DNA from: Scytolyngbya sp. HA4215-MV1
Lineage (GTDB): Bacteria; Cyanobacteriota; Cyanobacteriia; Leptolyngbyales; Leptolyngbyaceae
Assembly: GCA_019359045.1 (NCBI GenBank)
Contig: JAHHIA010000010.1
Coordinates: 124,001-188,000 of the forward strand
Direction: 5' to 3'
DNA length: 64,000 bases
Of this stretch, positions 16,944 through 24,960 are shown one piece after another. Made by a program: the position numbers and the translations under genes. The notes below the pieces were generated by a model. The model worked only from the letters and a program-made list of their open reading frames with translations, did not search any database and had not been told where the DNA came from. Position 1 is the stretch's first letter. Each line of letters begins with the position of its first letter.

Positions 16944-19521
16944 TAAATTCTGCCCCTTCACCGGGAGCAGATTGACAGATCAATTTGCCACCATGTTTTT
17001 CGGTGATGATCTGGTAGCTGATGGACATGCCCATGCCAGTGCCTTTGCCCACGGGTTTGGTGGTAAAAAATGGATCAAAGAGTTTTTTGTGGACGCTGGT
17101 TGCCATGCCGGGTCCGTTGTCTGCGATCGTAATGCGAACCCACTGGGGATCGACCACTTCCGTCCGGATCCAAATAGAGGGGGTGGGGTTCTCTTTCCCG
17201 CTCGCCCTTTCTTCTTCCAGGGCATCCAGTGCATTCGATAAAATGTTCATGAATACTTGATTGAGCTGCCCAGAATAGCATTCCACCATTGGTAAGGTGC
17301 CATATTCTTTAATCACCTGAATTTCAGAATGATCGGGTTTGGCTTTCAATCGATTGCTCAAAATCACCAGGGTGCTGTTGATCCCTTCATGGATATCGAC
17401 TTCTTTCATTGCCGATTCGTCCAATCGGGAAAAGGTGCGGAGCGACTGGACAATCCCTCGAATGCGATCGGTACCCAGATTCATAGACGAGAGGATTTTG
17501 GGCAGATCTTCGCGAATAAACTCTAGATCAATGTCGTCAATTTGCTGTCGAATGGCAGGGGGCACATTGGAGATTTGCTGCTCATAGAGATCGATTAATG
17601 CCAGCAGATCTCCTGCATATTGCCCAACATGCTCCAAATTGCCATGGATAAAATTAACAGGATTATTGATTTCGTGGGCAACGCCAGCCACCAGTTGTCC
17701 CAGACTAGACATTTTCTCCGTCTGGATCAGTTGAGTTTGGGTTGCGCGCAATTCCCGCAGCGTTTGCTTGAGCTGTTTGGCGCGTTGTTGTAACTGGGCT
17801 TCTGACTGCTGCAAAGCTTTTTCGGCTTGTTTGCGCTCAGTAATGTCAGTGATGGCACTGACCAACCCCACTACATCGTCTTGCTCATTCCGGATGGCAT
17901 AGGCTCGAATTAGGGTTTGCATGATGTAATTGTGGCGTGATCGTTGCTCTGCTTCTCCAACCCAAGCCTTGCCTGCCAAGGTCATGTCCAGAATTTCTTG
18001 GGCAACGGCTGCATCGGTAAAAGTAGCAGACAGTCCACCAAATTCATTAAAAACCTGAGGAGTAGCACATTCGTACAACTGAGAAAATGCTTGGTTTTGA
18101 TAAAAGTGATTCCCGGCAGGGTCGGCAAATGAGATCGCGTCACTGGAGCCTTCAACGGCTTTTTTATAAAGCATCAGAGCTTGCTCAGTTTGTTTGCGAT
18201 CGCTGATATCTTCATAACACCCAAACACCCCAAACACTTTACCCGCCTCATCGTGCAGGGGAATGATAGTCGTTCTCAACCATTGGGTTGTGCCATCAGC
18301 CCGAAGTTTTGGCTCTTCAACGTTTAGTTTAGGGGTATTGCGCTCGATGATCCTTTGGTCTTCGGCGTTAAATAGATGTGCGTATGTTTGCCAGGGCAAA
18401 TCTTGATCTTGCTTACCGACAATTTGATCAGGCGACTGCAAACCCGCATCCTCAGCAAAAGCACGATTGCAACCCAGATAACGATGATTCAGATCTTTGT
18501 AAAAAATGCGTTGCGGGATTGTATCGAGAACTAACTGCAAAAGCTGTTGAGATCGCTGGAGCGCTTCCTGCATTTGCTTCAGTTCAGTAATATCCGTTGA
18601 AATTCCACAAATGGCGTAAGGCTCACCTTTCTCATTCAACAAAGGAAATTTAAGAGAAAGATGGGTATGAACTTCGTCATGATGTTGAATTCGTTCTTCA
18701 AACTGGATTGCCCTAGCTGTACGCAATATCTTTTGATCGTTCCGCCAAAAAACATCGGCAACTTTTTTCGGAAAGATATCGTGATTCGATTTGCCCTTGA
18801 CCTCAGCTTCAGTGAGATGAAAGAGGGTCTCAAAGTGGTGGTTGACACGGATAAATCTGCCTTGGGTATCTTTGATGTAGATGACAGCGGGAGAGTTATC
18901 TAAAATGGCTTGAAGTTCACTGTTTTTTTCGCGGAGTGCTTGGGTTCGCTCTTCGATTCTGGCTTCTAGTTCTGCATTAAGTTGATGGAGGTTGTCTTCA
19001 CTTTTCCTTTTTTGATTAATATTTCGGGAGACTCGCAGTAGCCCAATGATATTGCCTTGGTGATCTTTGATGGCACTGACAATTCCTTCCCACCACAACT
19101 GGCGACCTTGTTTATTGATAGAGACATATTCAAGTTTGGTAGATTTTCCCTGGCGTGCTCGTGCTAATGCAGCCTGCATAGAAGCGTGGTATTCGAGCTG
19201 GATGTTGTGAGTGCAAGGTTGTCCGTAGAGTTGAGTGGCATCTTCGAGTTCATTGATGCGAATACCTCCCTGGTTCATATAGAGAAAGTTGCCTTCCAAA
19301 TCCAGGTGGCAGACGCAGTCTGATGAATTTTCGAGGAGGGTACGGTAAATCGTTTCCGATCGCTGCATAGCGATTTTCTCGCGTTGACATTCGGCGAGTT
19401 CCGCTCGCAGTTGTTGGTTTGCCTGACGCAGTACCATCAGTTCCTGCTGGCAGGTTGCTAATAGCAAAGGGTCGATCGTCGCGGATGTTTCCTGATTCGG
19501 ATTCGTAGACTGACTGGTCAC
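16918..19521 (-). CDS. Multi-PAS sensor histidine kinase
   Basis: Cytoplasmic kinase of about 867 aa: an N-terminal coiled coil, at least four PAS/PAC units (each ending in a motif such as GLLRVSRNINQKRKSE, GISTDITELKQ, GCYEDISDRKQ, AITDITERKQ), a coiled linker, then HisKA with phospho-accepting His616 in GVAHEINNPVNF and a HATPase domain with DNGPGM and GTGMGMSI. This NxxNPVNF type of kinase core is common in cyanobacterial orphan kinases. I take GTG 19521, with GGAG 12 nt upstream, as start; a TTG at 19641 would add 40 residues. It is last in a row of four codirectional signalling genes starting at 22013. There is no receiver domain of its own. Signal unknown. Confidence 0.92.
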   Translation of the reverse strand: MTSQSTNPNQETSATIDPLLLATCQQELMVLRQANQQLRAELAECQREKIAMQRSETIYRTLLENSSDCVCHLDLEGNFLYMNQGGIRINELEDATQLYGQPCTHNIQLEYHASMQAALARARQGKSTKLEYVSINKQGRQLWWEGIVSAIKDHQGNIIGLLRVSRNINQKRKSEDNLHQLNAELEARIEERTQALREKNSELQAILDNSPAVIYIKDTQGRFIRVNHHFETLFHLTEAEVKGKSNHDIFPKKVADVFWRNDQKILRTARAIQFEERIQHHDEVHTHLSLKFPLLNEKGEPYAICGISTDITELKQMQEALQRSQQLLQLVLDTIPQRIFYKDLNHRYLGCNRAFAEDAGLQSPDQIVGKQDQDLPWQTYAHLFNAEDQRIIERNTPKLNVEEPKLRADGTTQWLRTTIIPLHDEAGKVFGVFGCYEDISDRKQTEQALMLYKKAVEGSSDAISFADPAGNHFYQNQAFSQLYECATPQVFNEFGGLSATFTDAAVAQEILDMTLAGKAWVGEAEQRSRHNYIMQTLIRAYAIRNEQDDVVGLVSAITDITERKQAEKALQQSEAQLQQRAKQLKQTLRELRATQTQLIQTEKMSSLGQLVAGVAHEINNPVNFIHGNLEHVGQYAGDLLALIDLYEQQISNVPPAIRQQIDDIDLEFIREDLPKILSSMNLGTDRIRGIVQSLRTFSRLDESAMKEVDIHEGINSTLVILSNRLKAKPDHSEIQVIKEYGTLPMVECYSGQLNQVFMNILSNALDALEEERASGKENPTPSIWIRTEVVDPQWVRITIADNGPGMATSVHKKLFDPFFTTKPVGKGTGMGMSISYQIITEKHGGKLICQSAPGEGAEFIIEIPIRQ

Positions 19522-19692
19522 TGCAAAACCCTCTCCTCGGCAGATGAAACTAAGCGGATCTTCAGGAATTTCAAGATTAAAGTTATGATTCCTCGCATCA
19601 CTCAGTTTGGCAACATAATGCGGAGAATAATTGTTGAACAATCGCTGAAGCCGAGTTTCGAGAGAGCTATGCTTTAAGAGAGAATAAACGAA

Positions 19693-20811
19693 TTATCTTC
19701 TTTCAGGTTTAAATCGAGGATGTAAGGGAAATGCAATAGTGATGGTAGTACCGATCCCCACTTCGCTGTCAACAACGATTTTTCCGCCATGTGAATCAAC
19801 GCATTGCTGGACAATCGCTAATCCCAACCCCGATCCCGGAATATCTCCAACATTTCTGGCTCGGTAAAATTGCTCAAATAATCGGTCAAGCGCGTCCTCA
19901 GGGATACCAATCCCTTCATCTTTTACACGCAGAATAGCATGATTTCCCTGATAGTCAATCAGGACAGAAACCTTACCCCCGTTGGGAGAATATTTAATCG
20001 CATTAGCGAGTAAATTGGTCAAGATTTGTCTGAATAGTTTAGGGTCTCCCCAGATGACTTGTGCCTGGTTGGGCTGGCTTAGAGTCAAGGTATGCTCGGC
20101 TCCGATCATCATTTGAAACTCTTCGATCAAACGTGAGCAGAGATCGCTCAGACTAAAGTAGTCTGGCTGAAAGCGGAGTTTGCCTGATTCGATCGTACTG
20201 AAGAGTAGCAAGTCATCGAGTAAGGTAACCATGTACTCGATCGCAGTATAAATTTGCTGGAAGCACTTTTCTGAATCTTCGGTTGGCGGATGGCTCAGCT
20301 GCAAGAGATCGGAGGCAGACTGCACAACGGTCAGAGGTGTGCGGAACTCATGAGAGATCATAGAGACAAAGTGAAATTTGAGGTCATCGTAGGCGATCGC
20401 GTCTCGCCCCATGCCTTGCACCTCGATCAATTCCCCTGGCTCGTTGAAAAAGCCGCGATCGATCCAATTGAGCCAACGGACTCTGCCATCCGGTAAGATC
20501 CATTTTTCCTCGCTGCTGATGACCGGGTTGTGAGGAGTGAGGAGTTGAATTCTTTGTTTTAAAACTTCGTAATCGGCTTCTGCCATAATTGATTGCAAAC
20601 TATGCCCAAGCATTTCCTCCCGGGATTTGCCAAAAAAGTCGCAACAGGCTTTATTGACAAAAGTTAGCCTTAGATCAGGAGTATACCGAATGACCAGTTC
20701 TGTGCAATCGTTGACGATCGCCTGGTAATAAGCTTGACTTTGACGGAGTAGCATTTCTGCCTGTTTGAGCTTTTCCACTCGCACTTCATTGAGATTTATA
20801 CAGGTGGTCAT
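19693..20811 (-). CDS. PAS-domain sensor histidine kinase
   Basis: About 372 aa: a short helix, one PAS domain (about 20-135, FFGKSREEMLGHSL), HisKA with His154 in MISHEFRTPLTVVQ, and a complete HATPase domain (NLLANAIKYSPNGG, DEGIGI, GSGLGLAI). No membrane helix, so it senses inside the cell. I prefer the ATG at 20811 (MTTCINL) with GGAG 9 nt upstream; longer in-frame starts exist at 20820 and 20889. It follows the PAS-only gene after about 110 nt and precedes the multi-PAS kinase after about 170 nt on the same strand, so the group may be one transcript. Two adjacent cysteines (ACCDFF) lie in the PAS core and could be redox-relevant, which is speculation. Confidence 0.92.
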   Translation of the reverse strand: MTTCINLNEVRVEKLKQAEMLLRQSQAYYQAIVNDCTELVIRYTPDLRLTFVNKACCDFFGKSREEMLGHSLQSIMAEADYEVLKQRIQLLTPHNPVISSEEKWILPDGRVRWLNWIDRGFFNEPGELIEVQGMGRDAIAYDDLKFHFVSMISHEFRTPLTVVQSASDLLQLSHPPTEDSEKCFQQIYTAIEYMVTLLDDLLLFSTIESGKLRFQPDYFSLSDLCSRLIEEFQMMIGAEHTLTLSQPNQAQVIWGDPKLFRQILTNLLANAIKYSPNGGKVSVLIDYQGNHAILRVKDEGIGIPEDALDRLFEQFYRARNVGDIPGSGLGLAIVQQCVDSHGGKIVVDSEVGIGTTITIAFPLHPRFKPERR

Positions 20812-20920
20812 GATATTCATCTCCGCATAGGTGGCTAAGGTTGCACCGTGCGATCGCTGATATTCCCTTGACGGGATAAAAAGCGTCACTAGGACAAGAA
20901 AACTAACGGCTCAATGCACC

Positions 20921-21439
20921 TCAAGATTCAAGCACAACGCAATCAATCCCCAAAGTCTTGCCCTTTTGCCCAATGAGTGGGTAGCAAGAAACTAACCAGC
21001 GATGAGAGTTTGCCAAAGCATGAGAGTCGTTGCTTGTTAGTTCATAGCCCAGGAAGGGTTTGCCAGAATTTAAAACCTCTTGCATGATGTGCTCCAGGGC
21101 TTGTGTCTGGTCAGGTAAAATGTCACCAACGGGTTTACCCAAGTGTTCTGTGGCAGCTTTGCCACTCACTCTGGCAAGACTCTCATCAATATAAACACAT
21201 TGCAGATCATCATTTAAGATAATTAGACCTGCATTGATGACGATCGTGCAGGCGTTGAACTGCCATGGAGACGGGTTCATATTTTGTGAGCAATTTGGGA
21301 ATTGCCAGTTTTCTGCTTTGCCGTTCTCTTCCAATTCTCCAAAAAAAAGATCCATGGAATCCCGGATCAGATTGGTTCCTGGATCACACCAAGGCTCTTG
21401 TAGAAAGGGAGAGAATTCAGAAATCGGGTCAAAACTCAT
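20921..21439 (-). CDS. Stand-alone PAS-domain protein
   Basis: A 172-aa protein (190 aa if the GTG at 21493 is used) with no kinase or output domain. After an acidic N-terminal 60 residues comes one PAS-like domain (about 62-170): IVINAGLIILNDDLQCVYIDES, then VSGKAATEHLGKPVGDILP, then the beta-sheet part ending WLVSCYPLIGQKGKTLGIDCVVL. It could be a diffusible sensor or adaptor that pairs with the PAS domains of the neighbouring kinases. It lies between a receiver-only gene (upstream) and a PAS kinase gene (downstream), all on the minus strand. No clear ribosome site helps to choose between the two starts. Confidence 0.75.
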   Translation of the reverse strand: MSFDPISEFSPFLQEPWCDPGTNLIRDSMDLFFGELEENGKAENWQFPNCSQNMNPSPWQFNACTIVINAGLIILNDDLQCVYIDESLARVSGKAATEHLGKPVGDILPDQTQALEHIMQEVLNSGKPFLGYELTSNDSHALANSHRWLVSCYPLIGQKGKTLGIDCVVLES

Positions 21440-21557
21440 GACTGTGTAGATAGATTTTTGTGGTTGGGGTAAGTCTAGAATGCAAGCAATCACTGCACTT
21501 TAAGGAAAATATTTCAAATACCAGCCTTCGCGATTTGGACAAGTCGTAACACTGATT

Positions 21558-22013
21558 TCAACTCCAGCCCAAAGCAGTCTTCATCTGCTCAACTAAGTGG
21601 ACAGGTTCAAAAGGCTTGGTCAGCACCGCAACAACCCCTAATTTTTGTAGCCAAAGAGGGTCCATGGTTTGGACTTTTGCGGTCAAGAGAATGACCGGAA
21701 TCGATCTCGTCTCAGGATTTTCTCTCAACAATGTAAGTGTGACCATGCCATCCATATCTGGCATCATTAGATCCAGCAAAATGACATCAGGATGTTCTAT
21801 CTCTGCTTGTTTCAGCCCTTCTAAGCCGGAACCGACTGCCAGCACCTGCCACCCTGCGGTAATTTCGAGGGTCAACTGTGTGACTCTCCGAAGGGGAACT
21901 TCGTCATCGATCAATAAAACTCGCCTAGTCATAGAATTGACTTGACAGGATGGAGAGGACGGATTCACTGCTGTAGGGGTTAGATCAACCGTGCTATCAC
22001 TGTAAGTGGGCAT
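21558..22013 (-). CDS. Single-domain response regulator (REC only)
   Basis: A 151-aa CheY-like protein: a 30-residue Ser/Thr/Pro-rich N-terminal tail, then a receiver domain with the acidic pair in LLIDDE, the phospho-acceptor Asp in VILLDLMMPDMDG, the conserved Thr-Ala of LLTAK and the Lys of TKPFEP. No DNA-binding or enzymatic output. It may be a phosphate shuttle or bind a target directly. ATG 22013 is supported by GGAG 7 nt upstream. It is first in the minus-strand signalling row and diverges from the multidomain regulator at 22474. Confidence 0.9.
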   Translation of the reverse strand: MPTYSDSTVDLTPTAVNPSSPSCQVNSMTRRVLLIDDEVPLRRVTQLTLEITAGWQVLAVGSGLEGLKQAEIEHPDVILLDLMMPDMDGMVTLTLLRENPETRSIPVILLTAKVQTMDPLWLQKLGVVAVLTKPFEPVHLVEQMKTALGWS

Positions 22014-22473
22014 GGTAACTCTCCATAATGGCATAAACAATAGGCGAGGGAAGTCCAGAATTTCTCCAGCTTATGATTTATTCGTGTGTTGTCGTCATTC
22101 TAAAAGAGAGACTTGAAAAACTTGTGAAACGGATGGTTGATTTTTGACTTATTTTTATTGATTTGTTAGCAAAGCGAAGCTCCTTTGAATGTTATTTGAA
22201 GATTTCTTAAATCTTAGGAGGAATGTTCTCTGTCAATCTTGGAAATCTTGTGAAAAAGATAGCGATTGCAATTCGCTTTGGCTTGTGAGAGGGATTTTTG
22301 TGGGGAACCTTTCTTGGTACACCCCCTTACCTCTCAGATGAGTATTGTTGATTGCAAGATTAATGATTTGTGATATTGCAGGTGTTGTTTGCTACTTTTT
22401 CAGTTCGTTCCCTTGAATCTTTCTTATCAATGCTTGCTTCATTTTTTCTTAAAGTTTTTCTTCCTGAATTAGT
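22014..22473. other. Divergent promoter region between two response regulators
   Basis: 460 nt, AT-rich. It contains a 7-bp hairpin AAGATTT-CTT-AAATCTT at 22199-22215 followed at once by AGGAGG and an ATG (22223) that opens a 21-codon ORF ending at 22288. The ribosome site is only 1 nt from that ATG, so translation is doubtful. Nothing else recognised. Confidence 0.4.
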
Positions 22474-24432
22474 ATGAAGCTTTTAGTAGTAGACGACGAT
22501 ATTAATCTTGCTAAGGCAATTGCCAAAGTTTTGGCACAACAAAAATATTTAATTGATGTGGCAACGGATGGTCAATCGGCGTGGGAATATACCCAGTCTT
22601 GTTTGTACGACCTGATTGTGCTAGATGTCAAATTACCGAGTATTGATGGAATCAGTTTATGTCAGAAGCTGCGGCAAGAAGGGTATGTTAACCCAATTTT
22701 GTTATTAACGGCTTGCGATAGCAGTAGTGACAAGGTGCTGGGTCTGGATGCGGGTGCGGACGACTATGTGATTAAGCCCTTTGATTGGGAAGAGTTTTTA
22801 GCTCGAATTCGGGCGCTCTTGCGGCGGGCAGGAGAGTTGGCACCTGCAATTTTGTCTTGGGGGGCATTGCGCTTAGATCCTATTACGTGTGAAGTGAGTC
22901 ATGCGGGAGAGTTGCTGCCGCTGAGACCGAGAGAATACAAGCTGCTGGAGTTATTTATGCGTAACTCTAAGCGAGTGTTCAGCTGCGGTGCGATTTTGGA
23001 ACACCTGTGGTCGTTTGAAGATCCGCCTTCTGAGGATGCGGTTAGAGCGCATATTAAAGGATTGCGCCAAAAATTCAAGATGGTGGGCGCCGAGGATCTG
23101 ATTGAAACCGTGTATGGTTTGGGCTATCGGTTAAAGCCCCTAGAGGAAAAAACATCTGCCGAGTTATTGGTTGAAGGGGAACCGATCGCAGAAACTGCAG
23201 ACCCTTTGGAAACAGTCGGTCGGCTACAGCAGGCATTGGCAGAAGCCTGGGATGATATTCAACCCGAGATGTTAGAGCGGGTTATTTTTCTAGAGCAAGT
23301 GCTGAATCGGTTGAAAATGGGGGCGATCGATCCGCAACTGCAACAACAGGCGGCATCCGAAGCCCATAAACTGGTGGGAACGGTTGGGGCTTATGGTTTC
23401 AAGTTCAGTTCGGAATTGTCTCGCCAGATTGAAACACTGTTGCGGGACGATCGTCCTTTCGATTCAACGCGCATTGCATCCCTGACAGAAAAGCTTGCCG
23501 CATTATCTCAAGATTTGGCTGGAGCGGCTCAGGTAACGCAATCTTATCCCTCACCTTTCGTGGATGTGCTCTATTTGCCTGAATCCACCCATTCAGTTCG
23601 GTTACTGGCAGTGGATGACGATCCCCATGTGCTGGCAAACCTCAAGACGGTTTTAGAACCTTGGGGAATTCATTTAACCACCCTTGTTGATCCTCAACGA
23701 TTCTGGGAGTATTTGGAGAAGACTAATCCAGATTTGTTGTTGCTAGATGTGGTGATGCCCAATGGTAATGGGTTGGAACTTTGTGAAAGTGTACGGAATA
23801 GTCCTGATTGGGCAGGTCTTCCGATCGTTTTTCTGACCGCCTACCGAGATACTGAAACGGTGCAACGAGCTTTTTTGGCAGGGGCAGATGACCTGGTGTG
23901 TAAGCCTGTAGTTGCACCAGAGCTAATTACGCGGGTCATGAGTCGTATTGAACGTCAACGGTTTTGGCGACATTTGGCAGAACGCGATGGGTTGACTCAG
24001 CTTGCTAATCGGGTCAAGTTTACCCGTGATCTGCATCAGCTCATCCAAAAAGCAGCGTCGCGCAATCAATCCATTGCACTGGTGATTCTGAGCATTCAGG
24101 GTCTCAACAAAATCAATCATCAGTATGGATATGCGGTCGGAGATGCGGTTTTACACCAGGTCGGGAGTGCCCTCAACCCAATCCTCTGCAAAGGAGATTT
24201 GTTGGCACGTTGGAGTGGTAATAAGTTTGCGATCGCCTTGTGCAACAAATTTTCGAGTTATGCATTTCAACAAGTGTCAGTTGCGATCGCCGATTTTGCG
24301 CAAAAAGGTGTGCCGATTTCAGCCGTGGGCCAAGTCCAACTCAAATTCAGTCTGGGTACGGCTCAGTACCCCCAGGACGGCAGTAATGTGCAAATGATTT
24401 GTGAAGTTGCAGAATTTTCTCTACTTAGTTGA
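22474..24432 (+). CDS. Five-module response regulator (REC-wHTH-HPt-REC-GGDEF-like)
   Basis: A 652-aa protein combining several phosphorelay parts. Residues 1-120: OmpR-type receiver (LLVVDDD, IVLDVKLPSIDG, IKPFDW). About 125-230: winged-helix DNA-binding domain ending in ETVYGLGYRL. About 245-350: HPt domain with phosphotransfer His298 in SEAHKLVGTVGAYGF. About 370-490: second receiver (LLAVDDDPH, LLLLDVVMPNGNG, CKPV). About 500-650: a GGDEF-fold domain (RDGLTQLANRVKF) whose active-site loop reads SGNKF instead of GGDEF, so cyclic-di-GMP synthesis is unlikely. Architecture resembles cyanobacterial regulators of the CikA/RppA neighbourhood type but I know no named homologue. It could act as DNA-bound relay hub for the surrounding kinases. 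Confidence 0.9.
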   Translation: MKLLVVDDDINLAKAIAKVLAQQKYLIDVATDGQSAWEYTQSCLYDLIVLDVKLPSIDGISLCQKLRQEGYVNPILLLTACDSSSDKVLGLDAGADDYVIKPFDWEEFLARIRALLRRAGELAPAILSWGALRLDPITCEVSHAGELLPLRPREYKLLELFMRNSKRVFSCGAILEHLWSFEDPPSEDAVRAHIKGLRQKFKMVGAEDLIETVYGLGYRLKPLEEKTSAELLVEGEPIAETADPLETVGRLQQALAEAWDDIQPEMLERVIFLEQVLNRLKMGAIDPQLQQQAASEAHKLVGTVGAYGFKFSSELSRQIETLLRDDRPFDSTRIASLTEKLAALSQDLAGAAQVTQSYPSPFVDVLYLPESTHSVRLLAVDDDPHVLANLKTVLEPWGIHLTTLVDPQRFWEYLEKTNPDLLLLDVVMPNGNGLELCESVRNSPDWAGLPIVFLTAYRDTETVQRAFLAGADDLVCKPVVAPELITRVMSRIERQRFWRHLAERDGLTQLANRVKFTRDLHQLIQKAASRNQSIALVILSIQGLNKINHQYGYAVGDAVLHQVGSALNPILCKGDLLARWSGNKFAIALCNKFSSYAFQQVSVAIADFAQKGVPISAVGQVQLKFSLGTAQYPQDGSNVQMICEVAEFSLLS

Positions 24433-24960
24433 TGAGACTGCCTATGATTTTTTGACTTTGGACGACCGTTCCGGATGATTCTCCGGGATGATTGAATCAA
24501 TTGTATTGAAGTTCTCCAATCGAAGTGAAGTTAGCCCCAGCCCCATGTCCCCGCCCACGATCGAATTTTTGACAATTTCACAAGAATTTCAGGATCTCTC
24601 TTTAGAATTGAAATGTTACAGACTGTTAAATCTTTTTTTTTAACATTACTTATTAAGTAAACTGCTTAACTAAGGTAGTTTTTGACGATAAAGCTCCTCA
24701 AAGCAGACTTGGCTGTAAAGGTACAAAGCCTTGCGCCCTTGCGAGAGTGGCAGATCTTTTAGGAAACTGCCGAGGTCTTTTGTCAATCTTCTCTACAGAC
24801 TGAGTGCCACTAGTGATGGTGTTGGTCAGTGATGCTTCTGTATGCAAAATCATTGAGTAGGAAATTTCTTTAACGGCGATTGTTTCGACACTAGCGGTTT
24901 GTCTTACGAGAACTTCAGGGATTGCAGCCTCCAATTTGGCACCATTCGTAATGCCCTTTT
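24433..24960. other. 528-nt gap before the giant kinase
   Basis: AT-rich. At 24624-24645 TGTTAAA-TCTTTTTT-TTTAACA forms a weak A/T stem that could end the upstream regulator transcript. A 78-codon minus-strand ORF (24698-24934) has no ribosome site and unconvincing composition, so I do not call it. The promoter of the giant kinase should lie here. Confidence 0.35.

Noticed and set aside
24698-24934. 78-codon minus-strand frame before the giant kinase
   Set aside because: No ribosome site, no recognisable motif, and it lies in the expected promoter region.
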